From Rhodobacteraceae bacterium M385 (GTDB taxonomy: Bacteria; Pseudomonadota; Alphaproteobacteria; Rhodobacterales; Rhodobacteraceae), in the NCBI GenBank assembly GCA_025141835.1, contig CP081102.1:3348001-3412000 (forward strand): DNA of 64,000 nt, written 5' to 3'. Within the stretch, counting starts at the first letter, position 1; every line of letters starts with the position of its first letter. Positions 40,780 to 48,983 of the stretch are shown here, one piece after another. A program made the translations under genes and the position numbers. The notes beneath the pieces are model-generated. The model was not told where the DNA came from. It saw nothing but the letters and a program-made list of their open reading frames with translations, and did no database searches.

Positions 40780-42129
40780 GTGAGTTGGTTGAATGCGATT
40801 ACCGTAGGGCTTTCTCCTTTCTGGCCCTCGCTCGGAAACTACGGGCATGGCCTATTCGCAATCCTGTTCATGGCCAGTTTGGTTTCGGTCACGCGGCTTA
40901 GAACCACTTTAGCCCTCGACGGAAGACTTCTCGTCACGGGGGCGGCCATCCTTCAATATCCTTTGGTTATGGCTGCTTTACTGGTGGTGAATGCGCCCCC
41001 AGAAGGCGTTACCGCCAACGATCATGCGGCCGATCTGTCCTTTTGGCTAATTGCATTTGCCGTAATGGTACTGATTGCGGCTAGCGCACTTACGATGAAG
41101 GATGTGACTGGGTCAGTTGACCGCTTGGTTCCCACGGCGGCGGCTTTGGCATTTGCTTACCTCACCGTCGACTTCCTTACGGAACTCCACGGTGAGCAAT
41201 GTCGAGTGGCCGGCTTATCAAGCATGGTATTTGTACCCGCTCTTTTCGCATCAGTATTCGCCCTGATGTCGTTCTCAAGTTGGTCAGTAGCGAGCCGCTT
41301 TGGCCAAGGGCTCCGACTGGGACTTGTTGCGATGTCGATCGCTATCTCATTCGGCTATACTGGATCTCGCTTCATTGCACTTGGGCAAATGGTGATCTTT
41401 CTGTTTCTTGCCATTACGCTTTGGCGTCGCAGTAGAGCACACGGGCTTTTGAGTGCCATCTCCGTTTTGGGCGCAGTTTTTGTTGGCCTTGCTTGGGCGG
41501 TGATGGCAAATGGACTCAACTCATGCGGGAATGCCGAGCGCTTAGTGTCAGCGCTAGAGGCGCTTTCTCATTTCATGGGCTTCTCAGCGCAAACAGGGGC
41601 GGATGCAGTGCCACCAACACTAGACGCGAGTGTTTCGGTTAGGGTAGCCCTTCTTCAAGCTGGTTTGGACGCAGCAAGGGAGGCGCTTTGGTTCGGCAAT
41701 GGCATGTGGGCGGAGGAAAACGCGGCAGCCCCCTTCAACCACACGCATGTTCACAATCAATACCTCTCTTGGACAATTTGGGGCGGCATAGTAGCACTCG
41801 TGTCTGGAACATTATTTGTGCTTGCCCCGCTTGTTGCTGGGCGCAATCATAATGCGGGGCTTCGTGTAGACACGATCCGTTTGGCCATTGTACTCCCTAT
41901 GCCGCTCGCGATTCTTGGCGATACTTTCTTACGTTCCGATGACATCCTACCGATTTACGTATTCGTATCACTGCTGCTTGCCAAAATGCTTTCTGAAACG
42001 ACGCAACAAGCAAACCTGCTCCGCGGCGAGAGAGACGCGAGTGACCAGGGCGCACCAATTGGTTTGCGGCTCGACAAAACTGGCGCGTACGGCGCGGGCC
42101 GAAATTCATCATCCCAAGTGGAGACCTAG
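40780..42129 (+). CDS. O-antigen ligase/polymerase-like membrane protein inside the sdh operon
   Basis: The product, about 449 residues from a GTG at 40780, is a polytopic membrane protein of about ten spans. It has the HTHVHNQYLSWTIWGG motif in the C-terminal periplasmic loop, a feature of WaaL/Wzy-type O-antigen ligases and polymerases. It likely joins or polymerises surface glycan on a lipid carrier. It begins 5 bases after the sdhA stop and ends 3 bases before sdhB, so the sdhB ribosome site lies in its 3' end. By eye it is poorer in GC than sdhA and sdhB, which fits acquisition. The start is uncertain as no good ribosome site is seen. Confidence 0.7.
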   Translation: MSWLNAITVGLSPFWPSLGNYGHGLFAILFMASLVSVTRLRTTLALDGRLLVTGAAILQYPLVMAALLVVNAPPEGVTANDHAADLSFWLIAFAVMVLIAASALTMKDVTGSVDRLVPTAAALAFAYLTVDFLTELHGEQCRVAGLSSMVFVPALFASVFALMSFSSWSVASRFGQGLRLGLVAMSIAISFGYTGSRFIALGQMVIFLFLAITLWRRSRAHGLLSAISVLGAVFVGLAWAVMANGLNSCGNAERLVSALEALSHFMGFSAQTGADAVPPTLDASVSVRVALLQAGLDAAREALWFGNGMWAEENAAAPFNHTHVHNQYLSWTIWGGIVALVSGTLFVLAPLVAGRNHNAGLRVDTIRLAIVLPMPLAILGDTFLRSDDILPIYVFVSLLLAKMLSETTQQANLLRGERDASDQGAPIGLRLDKTGAYGAGRNSSSQVET

Positions 42130-42132
42130 ATC

Positions 42133-42927
42133 ATGGTTGAACTCACCCTCCCCAAGAACTCTCGTATCACGCGCGGCAAGACGTGGCCGAAGCCCGAGGG
42201 TGCCACCAACCTACGCAAGTTCCAGATTTATCGTTGGAACCCCGACGACGGCAAAAATCCTTCTCTCGACACCTATTGGGTCGATATGGACACCTGCGGC
42301 CCGATGGTTCTGGACGCGCTCATCAAGATCAAGAACGAGATCGACCCCACGCTGACCTTCCGTCGGTCCTGCCGCGAAGGTATTTGCGGCTCTTGCGCCA
42401 TGAACATCGGCGGCGTGAAGACCAAAGGGATCAACACGCTCGCCTGCATCTACGGGATGGACGAAATCAGCGGCGACGTGGCGATTTATCCGTTGCCACA
42501 CATGCCCGTGGTTAAGGATTTGATCCCCGACCTGACGCATTTCTACGCGCAGCACGCCTCCATCATGCCATGGCTGGAAACCAAGACCAGCCGCCCCGAG
42601 AAAGAGTGGAAGCAATCCATTGAAGATCGCGAAAAGCTCGATGGTCTTTATGAGTGTGTCATGTGCGCCTGCTGCTCCACCTCTTGCCCGTCTTACTGGT
42701 GGAATGGCGACCGCTATCTTGGGCCAGCCGCCCTGCTGCACGCCTACCGTTGGATCATCGACAGCCGTGACGAGGCCACGGGCGAACGTCTGGATGAGCT
42801 GGAAGATCCCTTCAAGCTGTACCGCTGCCATACGATCATGAACTGCACAAAGACCTGCCCCAAGGGTCTGAACCCGGCCAAGGCCATTTCTTCGATCAAG
42901 AAGATGATGGTCGAACGGACGATCTAA
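42133..42927 (+). CDS. sdhB: Succinate dehydrogenase iron-sulfur subunit
   Basis: The 264-residue subunit carries the [2Fe-2S] ligands in CREGICGSCAMNIGG and the [4Fe-4S]/[3Fe-4S] ligands in CVMCACCSTSCPS and CHTIMNCTKTCPKGLNP. It passes electrons from FAD to the membrane anchor. GGAG lies 9 bases before the ATG, inside the end of the preceding inserted gene. A ZIP-like transporter gene follows after 3 bases. Confidence 0.96.
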   Translation: MVELTLPKNSRITRGKTWPKPEGATNLRKFQIYRWNPDDGKNPSLDTYWVDMDTCGPMVLDALIKIKNEIDPTLTFRRSCREGICGSCAMNIGGVKTKGINTLACIYGMDEISGDVAIYPLPHMPVVKDLIPDLTHFYAQHASIMPWLETKTSRPEKEWKQSIEDREKLDGLYECVMCACCSTSCPSYWWNGDRYLGPAALLHAYRWIIDSRDEATGERLDELEDPFKLYRCHTIMNCTKTCPKGLNPAKAISSIKKMMVERTI

Positions 42928-42930
42928 GCC

Positions 42931-43629
42931 GTGGAGCCGCTTCTTCTTGCGGTCCTTCTGGCGGGTGTTGCGGGCCTGTCCATGCCCCTTGGGGCGTGGC
43001 TGGCCTCTCGCAAGGACGAGCCCGAGCCGATCAACCACGCGGTCACGGCCTTTGGCGGCGGCGCATTGGTTTCCGCCGTGGCTCTGGTGCTGGTCCCTGA
43101 AGGGGCCGAAACCCTACCGCCCTGGCTATCATGCCTTTTGCTGCTGACCGGGGGCGTGACGTTCTTTTTCGTGGACAAGTTTGTGGCCCGGTCCGGAGGC
43201 GCGGGGGCTCAGCTTCTGGCGATGCTGCTGGATTACCTGCCCGAAGCTGCCGCCCTTGGCGCGATGATCGTGATCGACCGGGCGACAGCGTGGGTGTTGG
43301 CGGCAATGATCTTCCTGCAAAACCTGCCTGAGGGCTATTCGGCCTTCCGCGAGGTTCTGCGCGCAGGCACCTTCCCCAAGGCACGCGCCTTGCTTCTATT
43401 TACGGCCCTCGCCCTAACCGGACCAGTTTGCGCCGTCGTCGGCCTGACCCTGCTATCGGATCAACGCGCCTTGCTTGGCGGCATCATGATATTCGCCGCC
43501 GGCGGCATCCTATATCTGGTGTTCCAAGACGTGGCCCCCGCCGCCAAAGGCACGGACGAGGCGCGGCCCGCCCTGGGTGCCGTAGCGGGCTTCGCCCTTG
43601 GCCTCGCCGGACATCTGGCCGCCGGATAG
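42931..43629 (+). CDS. ZIP-like divalent-metal transporter
   Basis: The 232-residue protein starts at a GTG and has seven to eight hydrophobic segments. DYLPEAAALGAMI and FLQNLPEGYSAFREV fit the metal-site helices of ZIP transporters. It would import zinc, iron or manganese; specificity cannot be told. It is downstream of sdhB by 3 bases and is probably co-transcribed, and it converges with the 2H phosphoesterase gene. Confidence 0.7.
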   Translation: MEPLLLAVLLAGVAGLSMPLGAWLASRKDEPEPINHAVTAFGGGALVSAVALVLVPEGAETLPPWLSCLLLLTGGVTFFFVDKFVARSGGAGAQLLAMLLDYLPEAAALGAMIVIDRATAWVLAAMIFLQNLPEGYSAFREVLRAGTFPKARALLLFTALALTGPVCAVVGLTLLSDQRALLGGIMIFAAGGILYLVFQDVAPAAKGTDEARPALGAVAGFALGLAGHLAAG

Positions 43630-43631
43630 CG

Positions 43632-44321
43632 CTAGGCGAGGGGCAGCAATTCCTCGAACCACGTCATATCATTGAACGTGCAAAAGGCCGGGGGGCGCAA
43701 TGGCAAGATCGGCGCAGCGGCCTGTAATTCCGCTTGGATATCGGCCAATCCCTGCTTCCAGTCGGGAAGAATAGCATCGGGCAACCAATCCAGCATGTAG
43801 GCGAAGGTCATATGATGCCGATAGGTGTCATGGGCCGCTTGCCGATACCCAAATGCCCTCGACAGCGCCTCTCTCCATTCCAGCAAGGCGACTTCATCGG
43901 CCGGGGTCGCGCCGCGCAGCTCCAATCCGCCAAGCCGCACCTCGTCCACTGCGACGGCAAAAGGCGCTGGCGCATCGAACGTCGCCAACCGCTGGCACAT
44001 CGCCGCTGTCACCTCGGCCACATCAGCATCGCGCGCCATATCCGCAGGCCACGCATCTGCCGTACGGCGCGCGTCCAAGACCCCCTCAAACACCGTCATG
44101 TGGATGCTGTCTTCTGGGGTGAACAGCAACCGCTCTGCCCCCGGCAAAGCCCGCATCCGCTGACGGGCGAGCAGAACCGCCGCGCCCCCCGCCGTGTCCA
44201 AATCCAGATGACACACGACTGTATTCCCCGGATCCGGCAGGAAGCGTTGGTGATCGTATCGCTGGCCTAACCGACTTGGCGGCTTCGTATTCGCGCCTTG
44301 CGAAAAGTCTTCCAACTTCAT
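43632..44321 (-). CDS. DUF1868 2H phosphoesterase-like protein
   Basis: The 229-residue protein has two HxT-type motifs, SIHMTVFEGV and RHHMTFAYML, the signature of the 2H (2'-5' ligase or cyclic phosphodiesterase) superfamily, and fits the DUF1868 subgroup. Substrate unknown. It converges with the ZIP-like gene and diverges from the DUF1989 gene. Confidence 0.75.
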   Translation of the reverse strand: MKLEDFSQGANTKPPSRLGQRYDHQRFLPDPGNTVVCHLDLDTAGGAAVLLARQRMRALPGAERLLFTPEDSIHMTVFEGVLDARRTADAWPADMARDADVAEVTAAMCQRLATFDAPAPFAVAVDEVRLGGLELRGATPADEVALLEWREALSRAFGYRQAAHDTYRHHMTFAYMLDWLPDAILPDWKQGLADIQAELQAAAPILPLRPPAFCTFNDMTWFEELLPLA

Positions 44322-44377
44322 GGTCTTGCACCTCCGGGTTTCGTGGGTGACCCTAGCCCAAAGAAACGGAGCCGCCC

Positions 44378-45232
44378 ATGCCCAACCGCCGTCCCAAACA
44401 ATCGCCCGCCCCTTCCGATGCTGCCACGCGCCGAGCCGTCAAACCGGTCGTTTGCTATCCGCCCGAGACCTTGCCAGAGCCGCAAAACCTCGGCCCCGCC
44501 ACACCCACGGGGCCCGTCACAACCCACACCGCCGCCCCGCGAGAGGCCGCCAGCTTCCACGCCAAAGCAGGCCAAACGATCCGCATCACCTCGGTCGATG
44601 GCCCCCAGGTCGGGGACCTTAACCTCTGGAACGCCCATGACCTCTCCGAGCGCTTCTTTTCCGGCAAGACCCGCGCTCTTCACGGCACCCATGTGACCAC
44701 AGGCGATACGCTCTGGTCTAACCTGCCCTACCTGCGCCCCATGGCCACCATCACCCACGACAGCCTCGATTGGTACGGCATCGATAGCTTCGGCGGCGCT
44801 GTCCACGATGTCATCGGCACCCGCTGCGATCCCTACACCAACGCGCTCCTGAACAGCGGCGATCAATACCACCACTGCTGCCATTCCAACCTGACCCGCG
44901 CCCTAGCCGAGGCCGCGCAAATCCCCCTGCATGAGGCAGAGCTTCACGTCCACGATGTGTTGAACGTCTTCATGTGCACCGGCTTTACCCGTGACACCGG
45001 TCAGTACTTCATGAAAGCCTCGCCCGTGCGCCCCGGCGATACGCTCGAATTCCGGGCCGAGATCGACCTGCTCGGCGCCCTCTCCGCCTGCCCCGGTGGC
45101 GATTGCGGCGCCGAGCATTCGTCGGACTCCACCCCCTGCTACCCCCTCCGGATCGAGGTCTTCGACACGCTTCACACGCCCCACCATAAATCCCCACCGG
45201 CCAACCCCTACGACCGCACCCACGGCCGCTAA
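44378..45232 (+). CDS. DUF1989 (urea-carboxylase-associated) family protein
   Basis: The 284-residue protein has the DUF1989 pattern: IRITSVDGPQVGDLNLWNA, STNLPYL-like SNLPYLRPM, DYHHCCHSNL-like QYHHCCHSNLTRAL, and NVFMCTGFT followed by RDTGQYF. Relatives are annotated as urea-carboxylase-associated or aminomethyltransferase-like proteins. Cys and His residues in the core may bind metal. The function is unknown; adjacency to an ornithine-decarboxylase gene is suggestive of amine metabolism but not proof. Confidence 0.75.
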   Translation: MPNRRPKQSPAPSDAATRRAVKPVVCYPPETLPEPQNLGPATPTGPVTTHTAAPREAASFHAKAGQTIRITSVDGPQVGDLNLWNAHDLSERFFSGKTRALHGTHVTTGDTLWSNLPYLRPMATITHDSLDWYGIDSFGGAVHDVIGTRCDPYTNALLNSGDQYHHCCHSNLTRALAEAAQIPLHEAELHVHDVLNVFMCTGFTRDTGQYFMKASPVRPGDTLEFRAEIDLLGALSACPGGDCGAEHSSDSTPCYPLRIEVFDTLHTPHHKSPPANPYDRTHGR

Positions 45233-45252
45233 GTACCGCTACTGTGCCGCTC

Positions 45253-45320
45253 CTTCATCTTGGCAATACACCTCCGGGGTTTGCACCCCTGAGGGCGCAT
45301 AAGGGGCAGCGCCCCTGACC
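45253..45320 (+). repeat. Dispersed intergenic repeat, copy B
   Basis: It starts CTTCATCTTGGCAATACACC, contains CCGGGG...CCCC and ends with the hairpin GGGGC-AGC-GCCCC (45303-45315). It belongs to the same family as copy A (9998-10070) and copy D (51075-51146). It lies just downstream of the DUF1989 gene. Confidence 0.6.
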
Positions 45321-45457
45321 TCCCCAACGGCCCTCGATCCGCGCCCGATTTGACCCGCCTCCCAAGAATTTTCGCGACACGAAAAAAATCTCTTGATCCG
45401 AATCCAGACTTGCCCCAAATGCGCGAGATAGACGCCAACGCACGCGCCTCTGTCACG

Positions 45458-45587
45458 GATGGTAAGTCGGTAGCTCCCTCTCTTGGGACGTATCGGGATA
45501 ACCATCGCAGTTACGTAGCGACGGTAACGTCTCCCTTTGTATGCAACGCGTCCCCTTGAATGGGGCGTTCCGTCCACTTGGAGAACG
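45458..45587 (+). promoter_or_regulatory. Structured leader of the ornithine decarboxylase gene
   Basis: The roughly 270 bases before the start codon hold nested pairings. GATGGT (45458-45463) pairs with ACCATC (45501-45506), enclosing TCCC-TCTCTT-GGGA (45475-45488). GTTAC (45510-45514) pairs with GTAAC (45524-45528). Near the gene, CGTT at 45566-45569 can pair either with AACG (45545-45548) as part of a stem with CCCC/GGGG, or, as CGTTC, with GAACG (45583-45587), which covers part of the ribosome-binding site GGAGA. An RNA switch is inferred. Alphaproteobacterial ODC genes are known to carry the speF leader motif; whether this is one I cannot test. Confidence 0.5.
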
Positions 45588-45589
45588 TG

Positions 45590-46759
45590 ATGACCGCTAC
45601 TTTCCCCGGGCTTTCGCCCGCCCATTCTGCATCCCCTTCCCGGACCGAGGCTTACGCCCGCGCCCATACGTTCGAGCGTCCAACGCTGATCCTCGATGTG
45701 AACCACGTCGCGCACCAATATACCGCCCTCGCCGCAGGCTTGGGCCAAGCGCACATCCACTACGCCGTCAAAGCCAACCCCGCGCCCGAGATCCTCTCTC
45801 GGCTCGTCGCCCTAGGCTCCGGTTTCGACGCCGCTTCCCGCGTGGAAATCCAGATGTGCCTCGATGCAGGTGCTGCCCCCTCACATATCTCCTTCGGCAA
45901 CACGGTCAAAAAGCCCTCCGACATCGCCTTCGCCCATGCCGTCGGCGTCGATGTCTTCGCCGCAGATGCCACCGAAGAACTGGACAAAATCGCGGCGCAC
46001 GCCCCCGGCGCTCAGGTCTACATCCGCCTGTTGGTGGAAGCCTCCGGCGCCGATTGGCCCCTGACCCGCAAATTCGGCACCACCCGCGACAACGCCCTGG
46101 CCCTGATGGCCCACGCCCGCGTGCTCGGCCTGCGCCCCGTGGGCCTCAGCTTCCACGTCGGTTCGCAAACCCGTGACCCCATGATGTGGGCCCCGGTCCT
46201 CGATGGCATTGCTGCCGTCTGGGACGCGGCCCATGCCGCTGGTTTCGCGCTCGACCTGCTGAACATCGGCGGCGGCTTCCCCGCCTTCTACGGTGATGAC
46301 ATCCCCCACCCCACGGCTTACGCCGCCAAGGTGATGGAACTCGTCCACGCCCGTTTCAAAGACGTGCCTCGCATCATGGCCGAACCCGGCCGTGGCCTCG
46401 TTGCCGAAGCCGGCATGATCGCGGCGGAGGTTCTCCTTGTGTCGCGCAAATCCCCCGATGACCTGCACCGTTGGGTCTACTTGGACATCGGTAAATTCTC
46501 CGGCCTCGCCGAAACCATGGACGAGGCAATCCGCTACCAATTCGCCACCGACCGTGATCATGAAACAACCGGCCCCTGCATCTTGGCGGGCCCCTCTTGC
46601 GACAGCGCCGACGTCCTCTACGAAAAGCGCCCCGTGGCCCTTCCCCTCGGCCTCAAAGCCGGGGATCGTATCTGGATCAGAAACTGCGGTGCCTACACAA
46701 CAACCTACGCCTCCATCGGCTTCAACGGCTTCCCGCCGCTCGATGTCGTGATCGTCTAA
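45590..46759 (+). CDS. Ornithine/lysine/arginine decarboxylase-type PLP enzyme (fold III)
   Basis: The 389-residue enzyme belongs to the eukaryotic-like ornithine decarboxylase group (type III fold). The PLP lysine is Lys61 in HYAVKANPAPEIL, NIGGGFPAFYGDD holds the phosphate-binding turn, EPGRGLVAEAG follows, and the catalytic cysteine lies in GPSCDSADVLYE. It makes putrescine from ornithine, possibly with lysine activity. The ATG at 45590 has GGAGA 6 bases ahead. A long structured leader precedes it and a perfect hairpin follows the stop. Confidence 0.85.
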   Translation: MTATFPGLSPAHSASPSRTEAYARAHTFERPTLILDVNHVAHQYTALAAGLGQAHIHYAVKANPAPEILSRLVALGSGFDAASRVEIQMCLDAGAAPSHISFGNTVKKPSDIAFAHAVGVDVFAADATEELDKIAAHAPGAQVYIRLLVEASGADWPLTRKFGTTRDNALALMAHARVLGLRPVGLSFHVGSQTRDPMMWAPVLDGIAAVWDAAHAAGFALDLLNIGGGFPAFYGDDIPHPTAYAAKVMELVHARFKDVPRIMAEPGRGLVAEAGMIAAEVLLVSRKSPDDLHRWVYLDIGKFSGLAETMDEAIRYQFATDRDHETTGPCILAGPSCDSADVLYEKRPVALPLGLKAGDRIWIRNCGAYTTTYASIGFNGFPPLDVVIV

Positions 46760-46765
46760 CAAAAA

Positions 46766-46796
46766 GCGCGTTAACCCTCCGCTAAGGTTAACGCGC
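46766..46796 (+). terminator. Perfect inverted repeat after the ODC gene
   Basis: GCGCGTTAACC at 46766-46776 pairs perfectly with GGTTAACGCGC at 46786-46796 around a 9-base loop. It lies just past the stop codon and should end the transcript, though no T-run follows. Confidence 0.65.
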
Positions 46797-46826
46797 GCCC
46801 CTCTCCGTGGGAGCACTACGGCTCGC

Positions 46827-46844
46827 CTTCATCTTGGCAAATAC
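46827..46844 (+). repeat. Dispersed intergenic repeat, copy C (partial)
   Basis: Only the first box, CTTCATCTTGGCAAATAC, is present; the hairpin part seen in the other copies is missing. It lies between the ODC terminator and the aldo/keto reductase stop codon. Confidence 0.45.
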
Positions 46845-46879
46845 AACTCAAAGAGCCCAAACCAGCCCCAAGACCCACG

Positions 46880-47854
46880 CTATCCGTAGATCTCCACAGC
46901 CGCCCATTGCGCCTCTGCATATCTTGCCCCATGGGCAAATCCCGCAGGCAAAATCCGCTCAATTTCGGCCAAATCCTCGGCGCTCAACACTATCTCCACC
47001 GCTCCGGCCAGTTCCGCCAAATGTGCCTCAGTCCGAGTACCTGGGATCGGGATCACGTGATCGCCCTGCGCCAAGGTCCACGCCAAGGCAACCGCCGCCG
47101 TGGACCAACCCTTCGCAGTGCAAAGCGCCTTGAAGCCCTCAATCGCCGCCAAATTCGCCTGATAATTCGGGTCTTGGAATCTTGGCTGTCCCGAACGGAA
47201 ATCACCTTCGGGAAAATTCTCTCTCCCTTGGAAATGATCGCTCAATATACCGCGCCCTAACGGCGAAAACGCCACAAAGGCGGCCCCTACTTCAGCGCAA
47301 GCCTGGATCATGCCCAACTCGGGCTGACGCGACCAAAGCGAATACTCTGATTGCACCGCCGCTACTGGCCCCACGGCCGCTGCACGTTTCAGGGTCGCGG
47401 GTGAGATTTCGGAGAAACCGATGCCCCCGATCAACCCCTCTGCCATGAAGCCCGCCAAGATCTCCATCACCTCTTCCACGGGGCGGGAGTGTTCGCGCCG
47501 ATGGATATAGAACAGCTCCACCCGGTCCCGGCCCAAACGCGCCAAAGACCCCTCAAGGGATCGCCGCAAATCGCTGGCGGCGTTGCTGAAATGCCGGGTC
47601 GGTTTCGTGTAAATGCCCGCCTTGGTGGCAAGCGTGACCTTCGCGTCGGTCGCGGCAAGAAACCTTCCGATGACCGTTTCACTCACCCCGCCGCCGTAGA
47701 TTTCGGCCACGTCCCAATGGGTCACGCCCAGATCGAGCGCCGCCTGCATACAGGCGAAGCTCTCTTTTTCGTCGGTGGCGCCATAAATGCCCCCGAAACT
47801 CATGCATCCAAGGCCGATTGGCCCGACGTTATGTCCGGCCAATCGCCTGATCAT
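46880..47854 (-). CDS. Aldo/keto reductase
   Basis: The 324-residue TIM-barrel NADPH oxidoreductase has IGLGCMSFGGIYGATDEKES at the start, HWDVAEIYGGGVSET with the catalytic Asp-Tyr region, LATKAG with the lysine, and LERAA-like LKRAAAVGPVAAVQSEYSLW. It fits the YajO/tas-like AKR group; substrate unknown. Its start overlaps the deoD stop by four bases, making it the last gene of the H-NS-deoD-AKR set. Confidence 0.83.
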   Translation of the reverse strand: MIRRLAGHNVGPIGLGCMSFGGIYGATDEKESFACMQAALDLGVTHWDVAEIYGGGVSETVIGRFLAATDAKVTLATKAGIYTKPTRHFSNAASDLRRSLEGSLARLGRDRVELFYIHRREHSRPVEEVMEILAGFMAEGLIGGIGFSEISPATLKRAAAVGPVAAVQSEYSLWSRQPELGMIQACAEVGAAFVAFSPLGRGILSDHFQGRENFPEGDFRSGQPRFQDPNYQANLAAIEGFKALCTAKGWSTAAVALAWTLAQGDHVIPIPGTRTEAHLAELAGAVEIVLSAEDLAEIERILPAGFAHGARYAEAQWAAVEIYG

Positions 47855-48555
47855 GAAAACGCGGCTTCCAACGCAATTTCGACCATATCCGAGAAGCTGG
47901 ATTGCCGATCTTCCGACGGCAACGCCTCCTCCGTTAACAGATGGTCAGACACCGTCAGAACCGCCAAGGCCCGCGCATCATAGCGTGCTGCCAAGGTGTA
48001 AAGTTCTGCCGCTTCCATCTCCACGGCCAAGACTCCGTGGCGCACCATTTGCTCGTTCAGATCAGGGCGCTCATCATAGAACACGTCAGACGAATAGATC
48101 CCGCCCACATGAATGCCCGCGCCCTTGCCTTCCGCCGCCTGATAGGCTGCTTGAAGCAGACCGTAATCCGCGCAAGGTGCATAATTCAGTTCTCGGAAAA
48201 TGCCCGAGGATGGCGTCGACAAGGTCGAGGCCGTCATCGCCAGGATCACGTCCCTTAGCTTCACAGATTTCTGCATCGCCCCACACGAGCCGATCCGTAT
48301 CAACGTCTTCGCCCCGTAATCGCGAAGCAATTCATTGGCATAGATCGAGAGGCTTGGCATGCCCATGCCGGACCCGTGAATCGTGACGCGATTTCCACGC
48401 CACGTCCCCGTGAAACCCAACATACCTCGGACTTCATTGATGCAGACCGGATCTTCCAAAAACCGCTCTGCCGCCCATTTCGCCCGCAGCGGATCGCCCG
48501 GCATCAAGACAGTTTCAGCGATATCTCCGGGCTTTGCTCCGATATGAACCGTCAT
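47851..48555 (-). CDS. deoD: Purine-nucleoside phosphorylase (DeoD type)
   Basis: The 234-residue enzyme splits purine nucleosides with phosphate. It has MTVHIGAKPGDIAETVLMPG at the start, the phosphate-binding arginine in IRIGSCGAM, and AVEMEAAELYTLA in the active site. The ATG at 48555 overlaps the stop of the H-NS-like gene (TGATG). It belongs to the hexameric high-molecular-mass class. Confidence 0.92.
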   Translation of the reverse strand: MTVHIGAKPGDIAETVLMPGDPLRAKWAAERFLEDPVCINEVRGMLGFTGTWRGNRVTIHGSGMGMPSLSIYANELLRDYGAKTLIRIGSCGAMQKSVKLRDVILAMTASTLSTPSSGIFRELNYAPCADYGLLQAAYQAAEGKGAGIHVGGIYSSDVFYDERPDLNEQMVRHGVLAVEMEAAELYTLAARYDARALAVLTVSDHLLTEEALPSEDRQSSFSDMVEIALEAAFS

Positions 48556-48872
48556 CAGATCGCAAACTCGTCTAGAGATTTGCCCGAGGCCAATGCGTCT
48601 TTGATCCAATTGGGCTGACGACCACGACCTGTCCAGGTTTGGTTCGCGTCCGCGGGATTAGCATATTTGGCCGCGCCTTTAGGACCAGATTTCGATGACG
48701 CTTTTCCGCCCAAAAACTCATCAAGCGAGAAACCGTGCTTCTTGGCGACGGCTTTCAGTTCGGCAAGACAATCTGCTTTGCGCTTCTTTTCATAGCCTTT
48801 AATCGTAGCCTCCACTTCCCGTTGATGGGCTTGCAGCTCTTCCAGGCTCATTGTTTCAAGTGATGTTGCCAT
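48555..48872 (-). CDS. H-NS-like nucleoid protein
   Basis: The 105-residue protein has an N-terminal coiled-coil (MSLEELQAHQREVEATIKGY) and the C-terminal H-NS DNA-binding motif YANPADANQTWTGRGRQPNW. I start at the ATG at 48872, with AAGGGG 8 bases upstream; the frame is open to 48938. Similar proteins in Rhodobacterales (HvrA/Spb group) control photosynthesis or nitrogen genes, or silence foreign DNA. It is translationally coupled to deoD. Confidence 0.85.
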   Translation of the reverse strand: MATSLETMSLEELQAHQREVEATIKGYEKKRKADCLAELKAVAKKHGFSLDEFLGGKASSKSGPKGAAKYANPADANQTWTGRGRQPNWIKDALASGKSLDEFAI

Positions 48873-48983
48873 AACGAATTCCCCTTCACTATTGGCTTCC
48901 AGTGAAAGGCGTTTGCCGTTTTCAATTCTCAAAAGCAAGTAAACAAAAGGACATGTCCTTTTTTGAGCAGCGTCAAGCCTAGG

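Noticed and set aside
45350..45559. Possible leader peptide in the ODC leader (69 codons)
   Set aside because: No good ribosome site and the region is better explained by RNA pairing; kept only as a possibility if translation data support it.
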